Shown here: one piece after another, positions 1-11,692 of the stretch
Layout: each line of letters starts with the position of its first letter
How positions within the stretch are numbered: position 1 is the stretch's first letter
NCBI GenBank assembly: GCA_032690845.1
Contig: CM064429.1
Location: forward strand, 17,578,569-17,642,568
Direction of reading: 5' to 3'
DNA: 64,000 bases
Source: Eleusine coracana subsp. coracana
Lineage: Eukaryota; Streptophyta; Magnoliopsida; Poales; Poaceae
Position numbers and translations under genes: made by a program
The notes under the pieces: generated by a model
The model's database searches: none
What the model was told of the DNA's origin: nothing
What the model saw: only the letters and a program-made list of their open reading frames with translations

Positions 1-789
1 GAATGCAATGCAGTGATTAATCAGTGTCACGACTCCTGGTGAGTGGTGACCTGAAGGTCTTGGGCCAGAAGCCCAGAATTGAACGGTGCGACCTTGAAAG
101 CCCAACCGGCATTGCCCGGCAATCGACTGGGCTGTGTGACTTATGAAAGGGTGTGTCATGTGTGTGCGTGTGCGTGAGTAGAAGTGGCACGCGGGGTAAC
201 CTTATTGTAACGACTACCCAACCACCCTGTTGTTCATCTTAATTCCTGATCCCTTTCTCCAATTTCCCTACCTCCCTTAATCGATTGAGTCGGGATCGTC
301 ACAATCAGCCGCAGTTCAAAGCAAAGAAATGAGCCGCGGTGCTCTGTATGAATTAGAACAGTTAGATTCGGATCATGATGGTGTTGGACAGAGCCGGATT
401 CACTAGTTAAAAATTGAATAATTTGTTTATTTAATTGAGTGTCTGCTTTGAGACTTTTATTTTTTTATTTATTTATTCCTCAAATACATAAAAGAGCTAC
501 GTATCTTTATATTATAGAGAGGAATGAGCGACCTATATACAATACCAACTCATGTCGGGGCCATTCATGAGTTAGTTAAGCTTCGACGACGTCGAGTTCA
601 TCTTCCTCACTGATGATTGTTTGTCCTCCTAGGGACCTGAATATAATTTAATTATCTTATGTCTCCTATTAAGCTTCCAGAAGGACCTTAACTTAAACTT
701 TAGTGTTTGGATGGTGTTTCTTTTTTCTGAAAAATGTGTATCTACCTAGAGTAAGCGAGGAGCTTAAAGAAAGGAACATGGAGACAAGT
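1..789. other. unassigned non-coding sequence
   Basis: No open reading frame of note, no recognisable repeat end and no domain. The stretch is mixed in composition, with a G/T-rich patch near 150-175 (alternating gtgtgtgcgtg). It probably belongs to the transposon-rich surroundings, but I cannot assign it to a family. Confidence 0.3.
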
Positions 790-1075
790 ACTGGGTGCAA
801 CTATTAATGTAGTTTACCTATGAAGATTTATATGTAGAATAGGGGTAAGCGCAAGATCGAGAGACAATGATAACATAAGATGACGATTTATAGAAATTTG
901 GATCTCTCGGAGGATAATAACTCTACGTCATGTGTTCAGTGAATTTGTATTGATATGTCTAGATCTATGATCTAGATATAGAGGGTTGACCTAGACGTTG
1001 ATGTCTAGTTGTGTTTAATTGTGTATCTGATGCCCCTTGAGGGGGGTCTCTGTCCCGCCTTATATATCCGGGGGG

Positions 1076-1780
1076 TAGTGGTGGACCTAGGATTTTATCA
1101 AAGGGTTTGCCGGTAAAAAAAACTTATGTGACAGTTGTAAAATTTGTAACATAATTTGTATATATGCACTAAATAACATGACAAGTCTTTAATTCAATAA
1201 ATTATAATTAATATAAATAGTTCAAATGGCAATACGGATCATTCAAAATATACATAAGCATAGAAGAGACTTGCAGTATTACTTGTCAAGCCTTTTTACC
1301 TTTTAGACACCGTTTTCTAAAGGTCAAATACCTGAATGACGATTGGTTTACAAATTAAGTGACACAGATTGCTTCAGCGTCAGGCTGCAGTGGCTCCAAA
1401 GTACCTATGCAGATTGATCAACGGAGAAAAGGTCAAGGCCATCGTGAGATGGCACTTGAATCCTCTATTGCTAAAGAAGAATCATCATGCCAACCTTGTT
1501 ACCTGGAGCTTAAGCAGTCCAGCGCTGTGATAGCATCGTCGTAGCAGAAGACATCAGATTCGCTTCGGCTTTCAGCAATTTGGGAAGACCTCGTGCAGGC
1601 ATCTGGCGGAGTAAAGCGGTTCGTTGCTGGATGTTTTAGACCGCAGATCATGCCAGGCTCATGCCGCATTACGTCCGGAAACCAAATAAACTGCCTAGGT
1701 GAAAAGCCCGGGTCAGGCTGACCAAATTTGCAGGGTATGCCGTGGCCCAACCGGCATACCCCGTACGTCCGCTCCTGTCA
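1076..1780. mobile_element. unidentified insertion within the Gypsy-0 LTR
   Basis: The right LTR copy reads straight across this point, so about 700 bp were inserted here. The ends (TAGTGGTGGAC on the left; CAGGAGCGGAC when the right end is reverse-complemented) agree at 8 of 11 positions, which would suit a hAT-like terminal inverted repeat. The flanks do not give a clean 8-bp duplication. The inner part at 1499-1750 holds an 83-codon open frame on the minus strand without a recognisable domain. Class uncertain. Confidence 0.3.
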
Positions 1781-1847
1781 GGGAGACAGGGTTACATGGC
1801 AGAGTGCTAGTCGGTTTATTATATATGGCGAAGTTCTAGTTCCAGTT

Positions 1848-1971
1848 GGAGCTGTAAACCGACCGATGAGGACAATCGGAATTGGCCTGACTGACCAATG
1901 AGAGCGGTCGGAACTATAAACCGACCGATGAAAGCGATCGAGGTTGGTGTTGCTGACCAATGCAGGCAAGA
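1848..1971. repeat. two ~62-bp tandem units
   Basis: Two copies start at 1848 and 1910, both beginning GGA(G/A)CT(G/A)TAAACCGACCGATGA and both ending near GCTGACCAATG or ACTGACCAATG. They lie at the distal end of the left LTR of Gypsy-0, where it no longer matches the right LTR. Confidence 0.6.
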
Positions 1972-1980
1972 AAATCACTC

Positions 1981-3858
1981 AATGTCAAGTGGTATATTTA
2001 CTTATTCATCATAAAGAATCCTGATAATAAATAAGATTATCATAATTAGTTATAATTAACTTTGTTTGAAAAATTATTTTTATAAGCCAAATAAATCAGT
2101 CGACTGAGAAGTCAAGTTTGTATCCATTTTTCTCCTTTAGGTAGACTGACTGGCACATAGTTGTGTATCCACGCGTTAGCAACCAGACCAATCCACCGTG
2201 CGATACTTAGGATAAAATATAAAGAGCTCAGAGTTCGGTCTGCCGCAACAATACCGATCGTAATTTATTCTTACATTGCAATCAGAATCGACCAATCAAC
2301 ACATGACCTCTCGAAATTTTGGCTCTGGAGTTTAATGTAGTGGTAGTGATGCGTAGCTAAAAAATTCTATGCCTTAGTTGTTTGACAGCGTAAGACCAAA
2401 AATAAGATCAAATTATAAATAAAATACAATATATCGATCGAAGCTAAAGCCCAAAAAAGGTAGAACTAGAATGGACGACATGAGTCATATGGTCTCAGGG
2501 TACATGCACTACTGAGAGGACACCGACTGACATGGGTCATACGGTGTCAGGGCCGAAGCACTACTGAGAAGTCATAGACCGACATGTGTACTGTTAGATT
2601 CAGTAAAGAAGTGGGATGTGCTTATAGATATATAAATAGCCCCCTGCTCGATTGTTTAATGTAAAGAATTAAAGAACCAAGACAATATAAAAATGAATAA
2701 AGCCATAAAAAGAGCACTGGTTAAAAAGCTCAACTTTACTCCTCAAAAAATCCTATGACCTTCTACTTATAAAATAGAGATAAGCGGTCATGGAAAAAAG
2801 TATGAAGGACATGAGCCCAAAACCTTAAAAATAAATCGAGAAAGTATAAAGATACTTAGCTTTGATATTGGGCGAGTTGAAGAAGAGCCTCTAAGTCGTG
2901 TAGTTAGCAAGTGGTCGAACGTTGAGATCGAGCCATCATATCATCGGATCATTGAAACTCGGAGTGGTTGGCTTGTGTCACCAACTAGTAGAATCATCGA
3001 AGCGCCGAGTGGTCGAAACACCGAAGTGCTAAGTCGTCAAAGGCGTTGTCGAGTAGCCTCGGGCCATGTCGTTTGACCGTCGTAGTGAGACGATGCGAGT
3101 GGTCGGAATTTTTAGGTTGATGACGAGCCCCTGAGGATGACCATGTAGTTGCCGAGTAATTGAGCTGTCGAGTGGACAAATCTAGGGTGCCAATGACATC
3201 AACCATGGTCCCGTTGCCTTTGTGTCTTGAGTTTGATATAGATGGTGAACGGTCGAATGTTACACTGACGCAGATATCCTGTGAGCTGTAGCAGCCGATT
3301 AGGCGCACGAGAACAAGATTTAGGTATAACCCCCGGGTCAATGATGGAGACACTGGTGTAGTCCTCGGTCGGGTGGGTTGAATCTTGATGCGAGTAACCG
3401 ATTTGAATACTCATGCTACGAGCGTGTCATCCAATTTCCTCTCCATGGCAGGAGAGGTAGCAGCTTTGCATTGTGGAGAGGCAAAAGCTTTGCCTTAGGA
3501 CGTCACGCAGGTCACTCTGTATATCTGGATCGTTGCAGGTTGCTTGCTTTTTGATTTTTGGTAGTTTAGCGGAGTCGCCGTGTCGGCAAAGTGGTGGTTG
3601 GTGGAGTTGCCGAGTGGCCGATCGATCAAGTTTACGAGTCGTCGGGTGGCCAGTAGGGCCGAGGCGGTGGAGTCAACGGAGATCGGCATGAAACAACATC
3701 CTCCAACCACATCTTCCGTGCAAACTCAGGTACATGTGAAAAACATTGCACGATTAGTATTTTACTAATCAAAGTTGATTAGCATATTTGGAATAAAATA
3801 ATACGACACGAATAAAGAAAGGAAAGGAACTTCCTTTTGTATCCGTATACGGCCATGA
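1981..3858 (-). other. Gypsy-0 internal spacer, non-coding
   Basis: AT-rich to about 2860, then a stretch to about 3720 rich in GTCGAGTGG and CCGAGTGGTCG phrases. The first part is homologous to the pol-aORF spacer of Gypsy-1. Open frames here are short, overlap on both strands and show no domain. I see no coding sequence. Confidence 0.5.
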
Positions 3859-4954
3859 AGTTACCAGAAAAAAGGCCTATAGTGGTCCAGCGTAGCGGCG
3901 GCCCAATTAGACATATAATTATAACGACGGTCCAAAAATTCACCCACCGCTAAATTTCTTTATTGTGGCGGTCCAAAACTCCACCTATCACTAAAGTTTT
4001 TTTGTAGCGGCAGCCCATAACATCACCTGCTGCTACCTAGCCCATTACCTCATTATGGCCCATAATAGCTATAAAAGAATAGAAATCCAAACACTACCGG
4101 TGCCTCCTTCCTTTTCTCCCTCCCATAGCCGCCGCCTACGTCTCTCTCCTTCCCCAAGTGGCCAGCTCCTCCCTCTTTCTCCTCCTCGTCGCTAGCTCCC
4201 CCCTCCCTCTCTTCCCTGCCACCTACTTCTCTCCTGGGCGCCACCACCTGCTCCTCCCTCCCTTGCACCTCTTTCCCTCGGCCAGCATCGCTGCCTCCTC
4301 TTACAGATCCGGGCGACGGTGGTCCGTGGTGGTGCGGTGGCTCGACGCGCGAGGAGGTGGCAATCCGAGGTGGCACGAGGAGGCGATGACCCGACATGGC
4401 GCGAGGAGGCGCAATGCCTCTCCCATGGCCAGCGCCACCGCCGCCTTTTGCAGATCCGCTGCCTCCACCTTCCTCCTCCACCGCATCGGGTGATGGTGGC
4501 GGCCCGGGGTGGCACGAGGAGGAGGCGGCCCGGGATAGCGCGATGCGTCAACCTCGGCTAACGCCACCGCCGCCTCTCCTCCTCCACCGCATCGAGCGAA
4601 AGGCAGCGGCCTTCTCCTCTACCACAGATCTAGCGCAGATCTGACCGCATCCTCCTTCCTCAACACAACAGGCAAAGGCGGTGACCCGGTGTGGCCTGGC
4701 GTCGAGCGGCGCGGGTTGGACCGGCGTGGTCTAGGGTCGAGCGGCCCGGGATGGCTAGTCTTGATTCAAGGGTAGCAGCGGATGAAGATGTCACCTGCCG
4801 CTAATATTGTTGATATAGCAGTGGATTGTTCTGACCATAGGTCATCTGCCACTATAACTGTTTTATTTTTAGCTGTAGAACCATAGCAGCGGTTGGGCAT
4901 GCCCCCGCTATAGTACATTTTAGTCCGTCGCTATAGGCCTATTTTGTAGTAGTG
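3859..4954. mobile_element. non-autonomous CACTA-like DNA transposon
   Basis: The right end reads TAGGCCTATTTTGTAGTAGTG, whose reverse complement begins CACTACTACAAAATAGGCC. The left end has TTACCAGAAAAAAGGCCTAT, the same terminal repeat with a damaged CACTA tip. Sub-terminal GCGG-rich phrases (AGCGGCGGCCC, TAGCAGCGG, CCCCCGCTATAG) repeat inward from both ends, as in plant CACTA elements. The core at 4100-4640 is GC-rich with frames open in several phases, which reflects composition and not a gene. No transposase is encoded, so it would depend on a relative for movement. It sits inside Gypsy-0. Confidence 0.6.
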
Positions 4955-5334
4955 GGAATCAGTTGACCTTCTTTAGAAATCAACTCACTGACTCCAAGAT
5001 GCTTTGGAAATTAACTTGCCAACTCACGTGACGAGGGTTTTCTTCTCTTAATCGTGAACTTTGCATTTTTGTGAAGCCTCTGTAGTTGTTAACTCGGAAT
5101 TGCCTCAGTATGTATAAGCTGAACTCGGTGAGTATGCCGACTTCTATGAGCTTGAAGGATGAATTTGCTGAATCCAAGTACAACCGTGAAAATGGAGGTC
5201 AAGCTGGCCTCCGAGTCTCAACGTTGATATAGACGTGATCTCTTGTGTGATGATGACATGCCAATGCAGTTCGTGATCGTATCTTGAAGTATATTGAGGC
5301 TATCAAGCTCGATAAGCCGAGCGTCGCGCTAGCT

Positions 5335-5351
5335 CCTTTCCTAGCGCGCCA
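5335..5351 (-). promoter_or_regulatory. primer binding site of Gypsy-0
   Basis: The minus strand directly after the right LTR reads TGGCGCGCTAGGAAAGG. The equivalent position in Gypsy-2 reads TGGCACGCCAGAAAGGGG and in Gypsy-1 TCGCGCGCCAGGTAGGGG. The shared position and sequence support a tRNA primer site and fix the orientation. I do not name the tRNA. Confidence 0.5.
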
Positions 5352-5353
5352 AA

Positions 5354-5767
5354 TATCGAGACTTATTCTCGCCAGCAGACATAGGATAGTTCACCTATGA
5401 AGATTTAAATGTAGGATAGGGGTAAGCGTGAGATCGAGAGATGATGATAACACAAGACGCCAATTTATATAGGTCTAGGCCTCACGGAGAATAATAACCC
5501 TACGCCCTGTGCTCTGTAGATTTGTATTGATATGTCTAGATCTACGTTCTAGATGTAGATGGTTGACCTAGACATTGATGTCTAGTTGTGTCTAATTGTG
5601 CATGATCTATGTGATGCACCATGAGGGGGGGGTCCCTGCCCGCCTTATATATCTGGGGGGACAGAGTTACATGGCGGAGTCCTAGTGGATCTATTATACA
5701 TGTACAAGTAGGAGTCTATCTTTATATTTCTTCTCCATGAGGTACCCTGGCTACGTGTCATTGACAC
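5354..5767 (-). repeat. right (5') LTR of Gypsy-0
   Basis: Begins TATCGAGACTTATTCTCG, closely like the Gypsy-1 LTR start TATCGAGACTTCTACTCGG, and runs to about TCATTGACA. It contains the common gypsy-LTR phrases AATAATAACCCTACGCCCTGTG and CTTATATATC. The right edge is where the LINE poly-T begins, so the last bases are approximate. Confidence 0.55.
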
Positions 5768-5768
5768 A

Positions 5769-8705
5769 TTTTTTTTAGAAAAGGGAATATATTAAATAAT
5801 ATTCTGGCCTCCATATCAATCGATATATATAGCACCGTTTCAACATAAACAAAGCACCAGAAGACAAAATCATACACCATGGTATGAGGAACACAAAGTT
5901 TCTATCCATTTATTTAAAGAAGTCTATTCGAAAAGCGCCATCCATTATTGGCGAAAACCTTCATTGTCATCGTGTCAAAACATCGGTATGCCGCCTTGAG
6001 CACCTGGCAGTCCTCCCCCTTATGAAGAAGTGACCAAAATCTTTCCTAGTAAGTTGCTCTAAAGATCACCTGTAAAGGAGAAGAGATTGAAGTCTTGTCA
6101 AAAACCACATCGTTATGACATAACCATAACGCCCAGCATAAGCCCGAGGTACCACACCAAATTAATTTTTTAAGCTTGAACTCTGTATCCCCCAACCAGT
6201 CAGACAACAAATGTTGAATGTTAATGGGCGGCCGAATATTGAATGTTGCACGCATTATTCTCCATACGAATTTGGTCATATTGCATTCAAAAAACAAATG
6301 TTGAATGCTCCCACTAAGACCACAAAAGGAGCAATTATGATTTTCATTCCAATTTCTTCTTGATAAGTTATCCTTAGTTAGTGTGACACCCTTAAAAAGG
6401 TGCCACATGAAAATCTTGATTTTATGTGGAACCTGAATTTTCCATAGGTTCATATTAATGGGTAGTGCTTCTGACGTTGAGAGAGCCATATACATGGATT
6501 TCACAAAGAAATGAACATTTTGATGAAGCCCCCACAAGAAGGTGTCATTGTGATTTAACAAGAGGACACTGACATTGCTAAAATAAGCTGGTACCAAGAC
6601 CCTAAGTTTTGATTAACTCAAGTTCTTCTGAAAGTGACATTGAAAGGATTGGAACCAAACACAACCGCTATAGTGTTATTCTTCCTCCTGGCTAAGTTGT
6701 AGAGGTTGGGATATTTATCCATGAGAGTGAAATTTCTGAACCAATGGTCTTCCCAAAACCTAATAGTAGACCCATCACCGAGATGAAATTTTCCATGGTG
6801 AAAAAAATCCCTTTTGATACAGAGGATGCTAGACCAAAAGTGTGAATTGCTAGGCTTCCATTCTACCTGAGATAGTGTTTTTCTTTGTAAATATTTCTTT
6901 TTAAGGATTTGTTGCCAAATACTGTCACTATTAAACAGTCTAAAGAACCATTTGCTCAGTAGGCATTTGTTCTGGGTATCTAAATTTGGAATTCCCATGC
7001 CTCCCTGGTCTTTTGGAGTACACAAAATATTTCATTTGGTTAGGCGATACTTTTTCTTATGACCTTCATTCTGCCAGTAGAACCTAGACATATAATAATC
7101 TAGCCTCTCAAGGACACCCCTAGGAACCTCGAAATAGGAAAGCATAAAGGTTGGTAGACTACTTAAAACTGAATTGATTAAAACAAGACATCCGCCCACT
7201 GACAACATCTTGCTTTTCCAGCAACTGAGCTTATTTTGAAACCACTGCTCAATGTGCTTCCAATATTCATTACTCAGTCGTTTGTGATGCATCGGAATGC
7301 CCAGATATTTGAAAGGGAGAGCACCCAGCTCACATCCAAAAAACTGTGAATACTCTGAATGGAAATTTGAAGCATTTCCATAACAGAACATCTCACTCTT
7401 ATGGAAGTTTATTTTAAGTCTAGAAAGCTGCTTAAATGCACATAGCAAGAGTTTAAGGTATCTGGCATCATCTAAGTTATGGTCTAACATAAGAATTGTA
7501 TCATCCACATATTGAAGGATAGACAAACCATCCTCCACTAGATGTGGGACTACTCCACGGAATTGGTTATCAAGTTTAGCCCTTGGAATCATAATAGGTA
7601 GGAGATCTATGCCAGGTTAAAAAGAAGTGGTGACAGGGGGTCACCCTGTCTCTCCTTTTTTTGTTTGGAAGTAATGTCCCACGTCATCATTAAACTTCAC
7701 CGCGACACTACCCTTTTCAACTACTCGTTGAATGCAGTCACACCACTTAGGTGGGAAACATTTGATTCTTAAGGCTTGTTTTAGAAAAAGGCCATTTAAT
7801 CTTGCCATATGCCTTTTTGAAATCTAACTTTAGAATGACCGCATCACTTTTCCTCCTATGAATCTCGTGCAAGGTCTCATGAAAAGTGACTACTCCATCT
7901 AGTATGAAGCACCCTAGCAAAAAGGCTGATTGGGAAGGAGATAAATATTTATCCACTACTACAGCAAGCCTGTTATTTAGAACCTTCGTGAAAATCTTGA
8001 AGCTCACATTTAACAGGCAAATAGGGCGATACTGCTGAATGCACGTAGCATCCATCTTTTTGGGCAGAAGAGTGCTGAGCCCAAAGTTTAGGGAATGCAA
8101 GTTTAAATCCCCTTCTTGAAAAGCATTGAACATGTTAACTAAATCATGCTTAATAATTTCCTAAAGAAATTTATAAAATTCAGCCGGGAACCCGTCCGGA
8201 CCCAGAGCCTTATTGTGTTCCATCAGAAACACAATGTCTTTAATTTGTTTCTCCGAGAATGGTGCAGTGAGAAACTCATTATCCTATGTGGATACCTGAG
8301 GAATATCTTCCCGATGGTTCTCATAAAGGATAAACTCATTATCTTCATGTGGACCAAAAATGTTTTTGTAATACTGCGAGATGAACTATTTAAGGTTATC
8401 ATGACCAACAATCAAACCTTCGTCTTGTTCAAGCTAAAAAAATTGCATTTTCCTATGTCTACCATTTACTAGTAGTTGGAAATAATTGTTGTTGTCATCA
8501 CCTTGCGACAACTTAGTTCTTCCTCCCTAAGAATCTTATTAAGCTCCAGTTTTAGTGATAACCTACTTTCTTGTTCCTGTGATGAAAGCATAGAAATTTC
8601 AGCTTTTCGATCTAAAATATCCAGATCTTTTAACAATTTAACCTTTCTTGCTTTAGATTTGGAAGCAACATTCTTAGCCAAACCCTTGAGATAACTCCTA
8701 ACCCT
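5769..8705 (-). mobile_element. 5'-truncated LINE (L1-like non-LTR retrotransposon)
   Basis: The minus strand carries reverse transcriptase and a C-terminal zinc-binding domain. The 3' end finishes in an A-tract, seen as a T-run at 5769-5776 on the plus strand. An 8-bp flank TTGACACA (5761-5768) resembles TTGTCACA (8706-8713), a plausible target-site duplication with one mismatch. The copy starts within the linker that normally follows the endonuclease, so endonuclease and ORF1 are missing. 5' truncation of this kind is usual for target-primed reverse transcription. Confidence 0.8.
6046..8681 (-). pseudogene. LINE ORF2 remnant: reverse transcriptase plus zf-RVT
   Basis: Read on the minus strand in broken frames. 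Positions 8681-8469 encode a basic, charged linker (LLKDLDILDRKAE) typical between endonuclease and RT. Positions 8133-7747 hold RT motifs (LPKK, QYRPICLLN, the lysine/aspartate region KLDFKKAYGK). The catalytic box QYVDDTIL lies at 7500-7511. Positions 7025-6618 hold the thumb/connection (GGMGIPNL, FWEDHWF). Positions 6597-6046 hold the Cys/His zinc-binding zf-RVT domain (SFCGLSGSIQHLFFEC). Stops and frameshifts separate the segments, so it cannot make a working protein. The enzyme would have copied its own RNA at nicked chromosomal DNA. Confidence 0.8.
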
Positions 8706-9195
8706 TTGTCACACCCGGTTTTAAGGACAAAACCAAGTGCTTATCATATGTGTGCCCAGGAACAAGTTCCACACATATCGATAGTAAAGTAAATAACAGT
8801 ATAACCAATATCATTATTAAAGCATACCATTATTACATAAAAGATTGTCTCTAAAGACTGAAACGACTCTCAAACTAAATAGTAGCGGAAAACACCATAA
8901 CACCACCGGCAATAGACCGGGGGCACGCTCGCCTAGTAGTAGTCTTCATCGATGTAGTCATCGATGTAGTCCATCTCTCCATCTTCTGAGCAGCAGTTTA
9001 TAGTATATAGCAACAAAGGGAAATAGCAAGGGTGAGCACATGCCGTACTCAGCAAGTGGGGGAAAATATGACATGCAGGCTTAATAGAAGAAAGGCTAAC
9101 ATAATGGTTTATTTGCATAAATGAGCACTACACCTAAGACCTTTTGAATAGCACTCCTATTTACTAAGTGAAAAGTTGTCCCAAGTTATCTCATC

Positions 9196-9370
9196 AAACC
9201 AACACTACAGGTTACACCGCCTGTAGCCAACCATGGGTTAAACCGCCCATAAGAAACCATACTACTGGTTACACCGCCCGTAGCAAACCAAGGGTTAAAG
9301 CGCCCATAAGAAACCACACTATAGGTTACACCGCCTGTAGCGAACCAAGGGTTACACCGCCCAAACCAAA
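9196..9370. repeat. three 57-58-bp tandem units in LTR-A
   Basis: Copies begin AAACCA at 9196, 9254 and 9311, each holding GGTTACACCGCC(T/C)GTAGC and GGGTTA(A/C)A(C/G)CGCCC. A partial fourth starts near 9364. The solo LTR at 53725-57496 lacks an obvious equivalent, so the expansion is specific to this copy or branch. Confidence 0.75.
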
Positions 9371-11410
9371 CTTGGCTACCCACCAAGTTCACCCATAAAC
9401 AACCATCCTAAATGTTTGAGGATCCAGGCCGCTCATGACCGTGAGCACGGCTGTTATAAGAGTTTGACACCCTATAGAGGTTGCACAACTTTACCCACAG
9501 GTTGGTGATTTCATCACTATGCAGTGAGTAGAGAGTCTCCATGTTGCCTCAATCACACTACCATAGGTGTGAGGCCAAGAGATCACCACAAGTTCTTTCA
9601 AAGAGCTTCCCAGCTTGCAAACAATCCACGCTAAGGTTTCACCGCTACGGAATTAAACCGTTCCTACAGAAGCCCCCTTTGGTGCCCTGGCCAGGAGTGA
9701 ACCGTCCATCGCCCAAGTCCGAGAGTAAACCGTCCCGTCCTCATCCCCCGACTTCCCACAAAACCGGGAAGACGTCTCGATACTCAACCAAGCCTACCCA
9801 TATCAGACCTGTGCTTTGCACTGTTTTCCTGGGTGGCTGCTCCACGAACTACTCTTGTGATTCGAAGCAAGTACCACCACAATCCCACAGTACCGTATCG
9901 AGTACACATGCATACCCGCACCATCCTTGTCATCCTCCTGCTTGGATCACCTAGGTTCCATGTTGCTAAAAAGGATTACCCATCCCTCATGATCATTATG
10001 TTAAAGTGAACCATTAGTCAAGATTAACAATAGACACTTCCCTTCCCGACATAGCCAATTAAGCATGACGTACCCACACTAATAAACTACACCGGAACCC
10101 AGGCGACAAGGAATAATATGGAACAGGATGATGACACATAGGATTCAATATTAACAAGCATGCATAGAGAATAGAAGGAAATGTAAAACATAGGTTCAAA
10201 ATGCATCAAGGACACTTGCCTGGTTCCCTTTGCTGCTGCTGAAAGTCTTCAAGATGGAGATCTCGGAAGTTCTCTAACAGCGGTTCGTCTACTCAACGTC
10301 ACACCGAAAACACAAGCATACAAACAAACTAAGTAACACCACAACACATAGGAAAAAACAACAATGAAAACAAAACTATGAAATAGTTCGCGTTGCTACG
10401 ATCGCGTGAGCGCAAGAATGGCCTCAATCCGAGTTACGAGTAAAAAGTTACGAAGGTTGAAAGTTCTAGGGTTAAAATAATAATTTAGCAAAAATTGTAA
10501 AAAAATATGAATAAATAATATTAATCACTACGATCGAGACGGTGCAAGAATTTCTTAGATCAAAGCTACGGTTGAAAAGTTATGACGATTTGAAGTTTTT
10601 TGGGCTGAAATGTAAAAACAGACAAGTTTAGGGGCCTAAAAGTAATTTTAGAAAAATATAAGGGCTAAACTGTAAAATATTAGTATAAAATATAATTTAT
10701 GAAAATTTTAGAGATTAAATGTAATTTATTAAAAGTATAGGGGCCTAAGTGTAAAAAATAGGACTAAAACATAATTAATAAAAAGTCTAGGGGTGTTTTT
10801 GAAAAGTTACAGGACTAAAATATTACTTAGGAAAATACTAGGGTCCTATTTGTAAAAATAATTAGAAATAAGATCAAGGGCCTAATAAGATCAAGGGACT
10901 AAAATAAAAACTATAATTATTAATAAATCCAGGGGTCTATGTGCAAAAATACTCAATTTCTGGGAATTTAATTAATTAAATTAAAACCCCATGGACCAGG
11001 TCCATGGGTCTATGGACCGGGCGTTGACCCGCGGTCCACGGTCCACCATGGATCAGGCTCACACCCCTTCGCCCGATCCAATCTGGACCGTAGGTCTAGA
11101 TCGGACGGCTAGAGGGGCTCCGACGAGGGCGACGGCCGCCGACAAGGAAGATGGCGGCGGCGCCATTAGACGCCACCCGAAGCTTGCCGTGGATAGGCTG
11201 CAGGACGCACGCATCAACAGGGAGGGTTCGAGGGGAGGCGGCGACGAGAGCCGGCTCACTTGGGAGGTCGCGCGGGCGCGGGGAGGCGAGGAAGCGTCGT
11301 CTGACGGCGGTGATCTCCAGTGGCAGCGACGAGACGCGGTGACAGCGGCGAAGCACGCGGAAGGCAGCGGGTTGGGGGGGGGGGAGCGGCGTTGGGCTGC
11401 GGACCCCGCC

Positions 11411-11418
11411 TATTTATA
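11411..11418 (-). promoter_or_regulatory. TATA box of LTR-A
   Basis: TATAAATA on the minus strand within GCACCTATAAATAGGCGGGG, followed downstream by a GC-rich leader. The solo LTR at 53725-57496 has TATAAAA in the equivalent place (54748), which supports a core promoter shared by the family. Confidence 0.5.
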
Positions 11419-11692
11419 GGTGCGGGGCCCGAGGGGCCTTGATGCGCACGCCAAGGTTCGGTGGTCGCGGCTGGCGGCTGGGCCCGCTAGGGTTCATCCG
11501 CGACGGCTGGCTGAGCTGGGCCGCGGGGCTACGCGTGCGTGTGGGCTGAGGCAGGCCGCGTGGTTGGGCTGGCGGGTGGGAGGCGAGCTGGGTCACGGGG
11601 AGGGAGAGGCCCAGGCCGGGGCAGGCCGAGAGAGGAATGGAGAGAGGAGGGAAGTCGGGAGGGGGAGAGGAGAAACTAGGCCACGGAAGAAA

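Larger units (their letters stand above)
790..1980 (-). repeat. left LTR of Gypsy-0, interrupted
   Basis: The part from about 820 to 1075 aligns by eye with 5390-5660 of the right LTR (CCTATGAAGATTTA, TAGGGGTAAGCG, TTGTATTGATATGTCTAGATCTA, CTTATATATC). The match resumes at about 1785 with ACAGGGTTACATGGCAGAGT, corresponding to 5673 onwards. The roughly 700 bp in between are foreign. The two LTR copies diverge after about 1830, so the left boundary with internal sequence is approximate. Confidence 0.5.
790..5767 (-). mobile_element. Gypsy-0: degraded Tat-like LTR element lacking gag-pol
   Basis: Two copies of one LTR type lie at about 790-1980 and 5354-5767, and both read TCTAGATCTA..GGTTGACCTAGAC..GATGTCTAGTTGTGT on the plus strand. 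The right copy is preceded by a primer-site-like stretch (5335-5351), so the element runs on the minus strand. The spacer at about 2280-2700 matches the pol-to-aORF spacer of Gypsy-1 at 17160-17440 (shared ACATGACCTCTC, GCGTAAGACCAAAA, CTCGATTGTTTAATG). This links it to the Tat-like family. No gag or pol reading frame is visible in the 3.3 kb between the LTRs, even after removing the nested CACTA-like element. It may be a non-autonomous derivative or simply a deleted copy. Confidence 0.55.
8707..11692 (-). mobile_element. LTR-A: truncated long LTR, Tekay/Del-like
   Basis: On the minus strand this resembles the solo LTR at 53725-57496. Both end in a GTGT(G/C)ACA tip. Both have TTGCTGAGTAC..ATGT(G/A)CTCA near the 3' part, a stretch of 'aggggcctaaa' type repeats, an AAATTCTTGC(A/G)CC phrase, a GC-rich block and a TATA box. 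The outer 5' part (about 300 bp) is missing, since the sequence switches to the Copia-1 LTR at about 11692. No coding sequence is visible; the GC-rich block 11000-11690 opens frames in all phases. Assignment to the Tekay/Del chromovirus lineage rests on length and terminal sequence only. Confidence 0.5.

Noticed and set aside
4053..4644. Several overlapping open frames on both strands
   Set aside because: GC-rich, low-complexity core of a CACTA-like element; frames are open in many phases at once, with no domain and no start context.
9196..9370. CRISPR-like array
   Set aside because: Units are contiguous 57-58-bp tandem copies without unique spacers, in a plant LTR.
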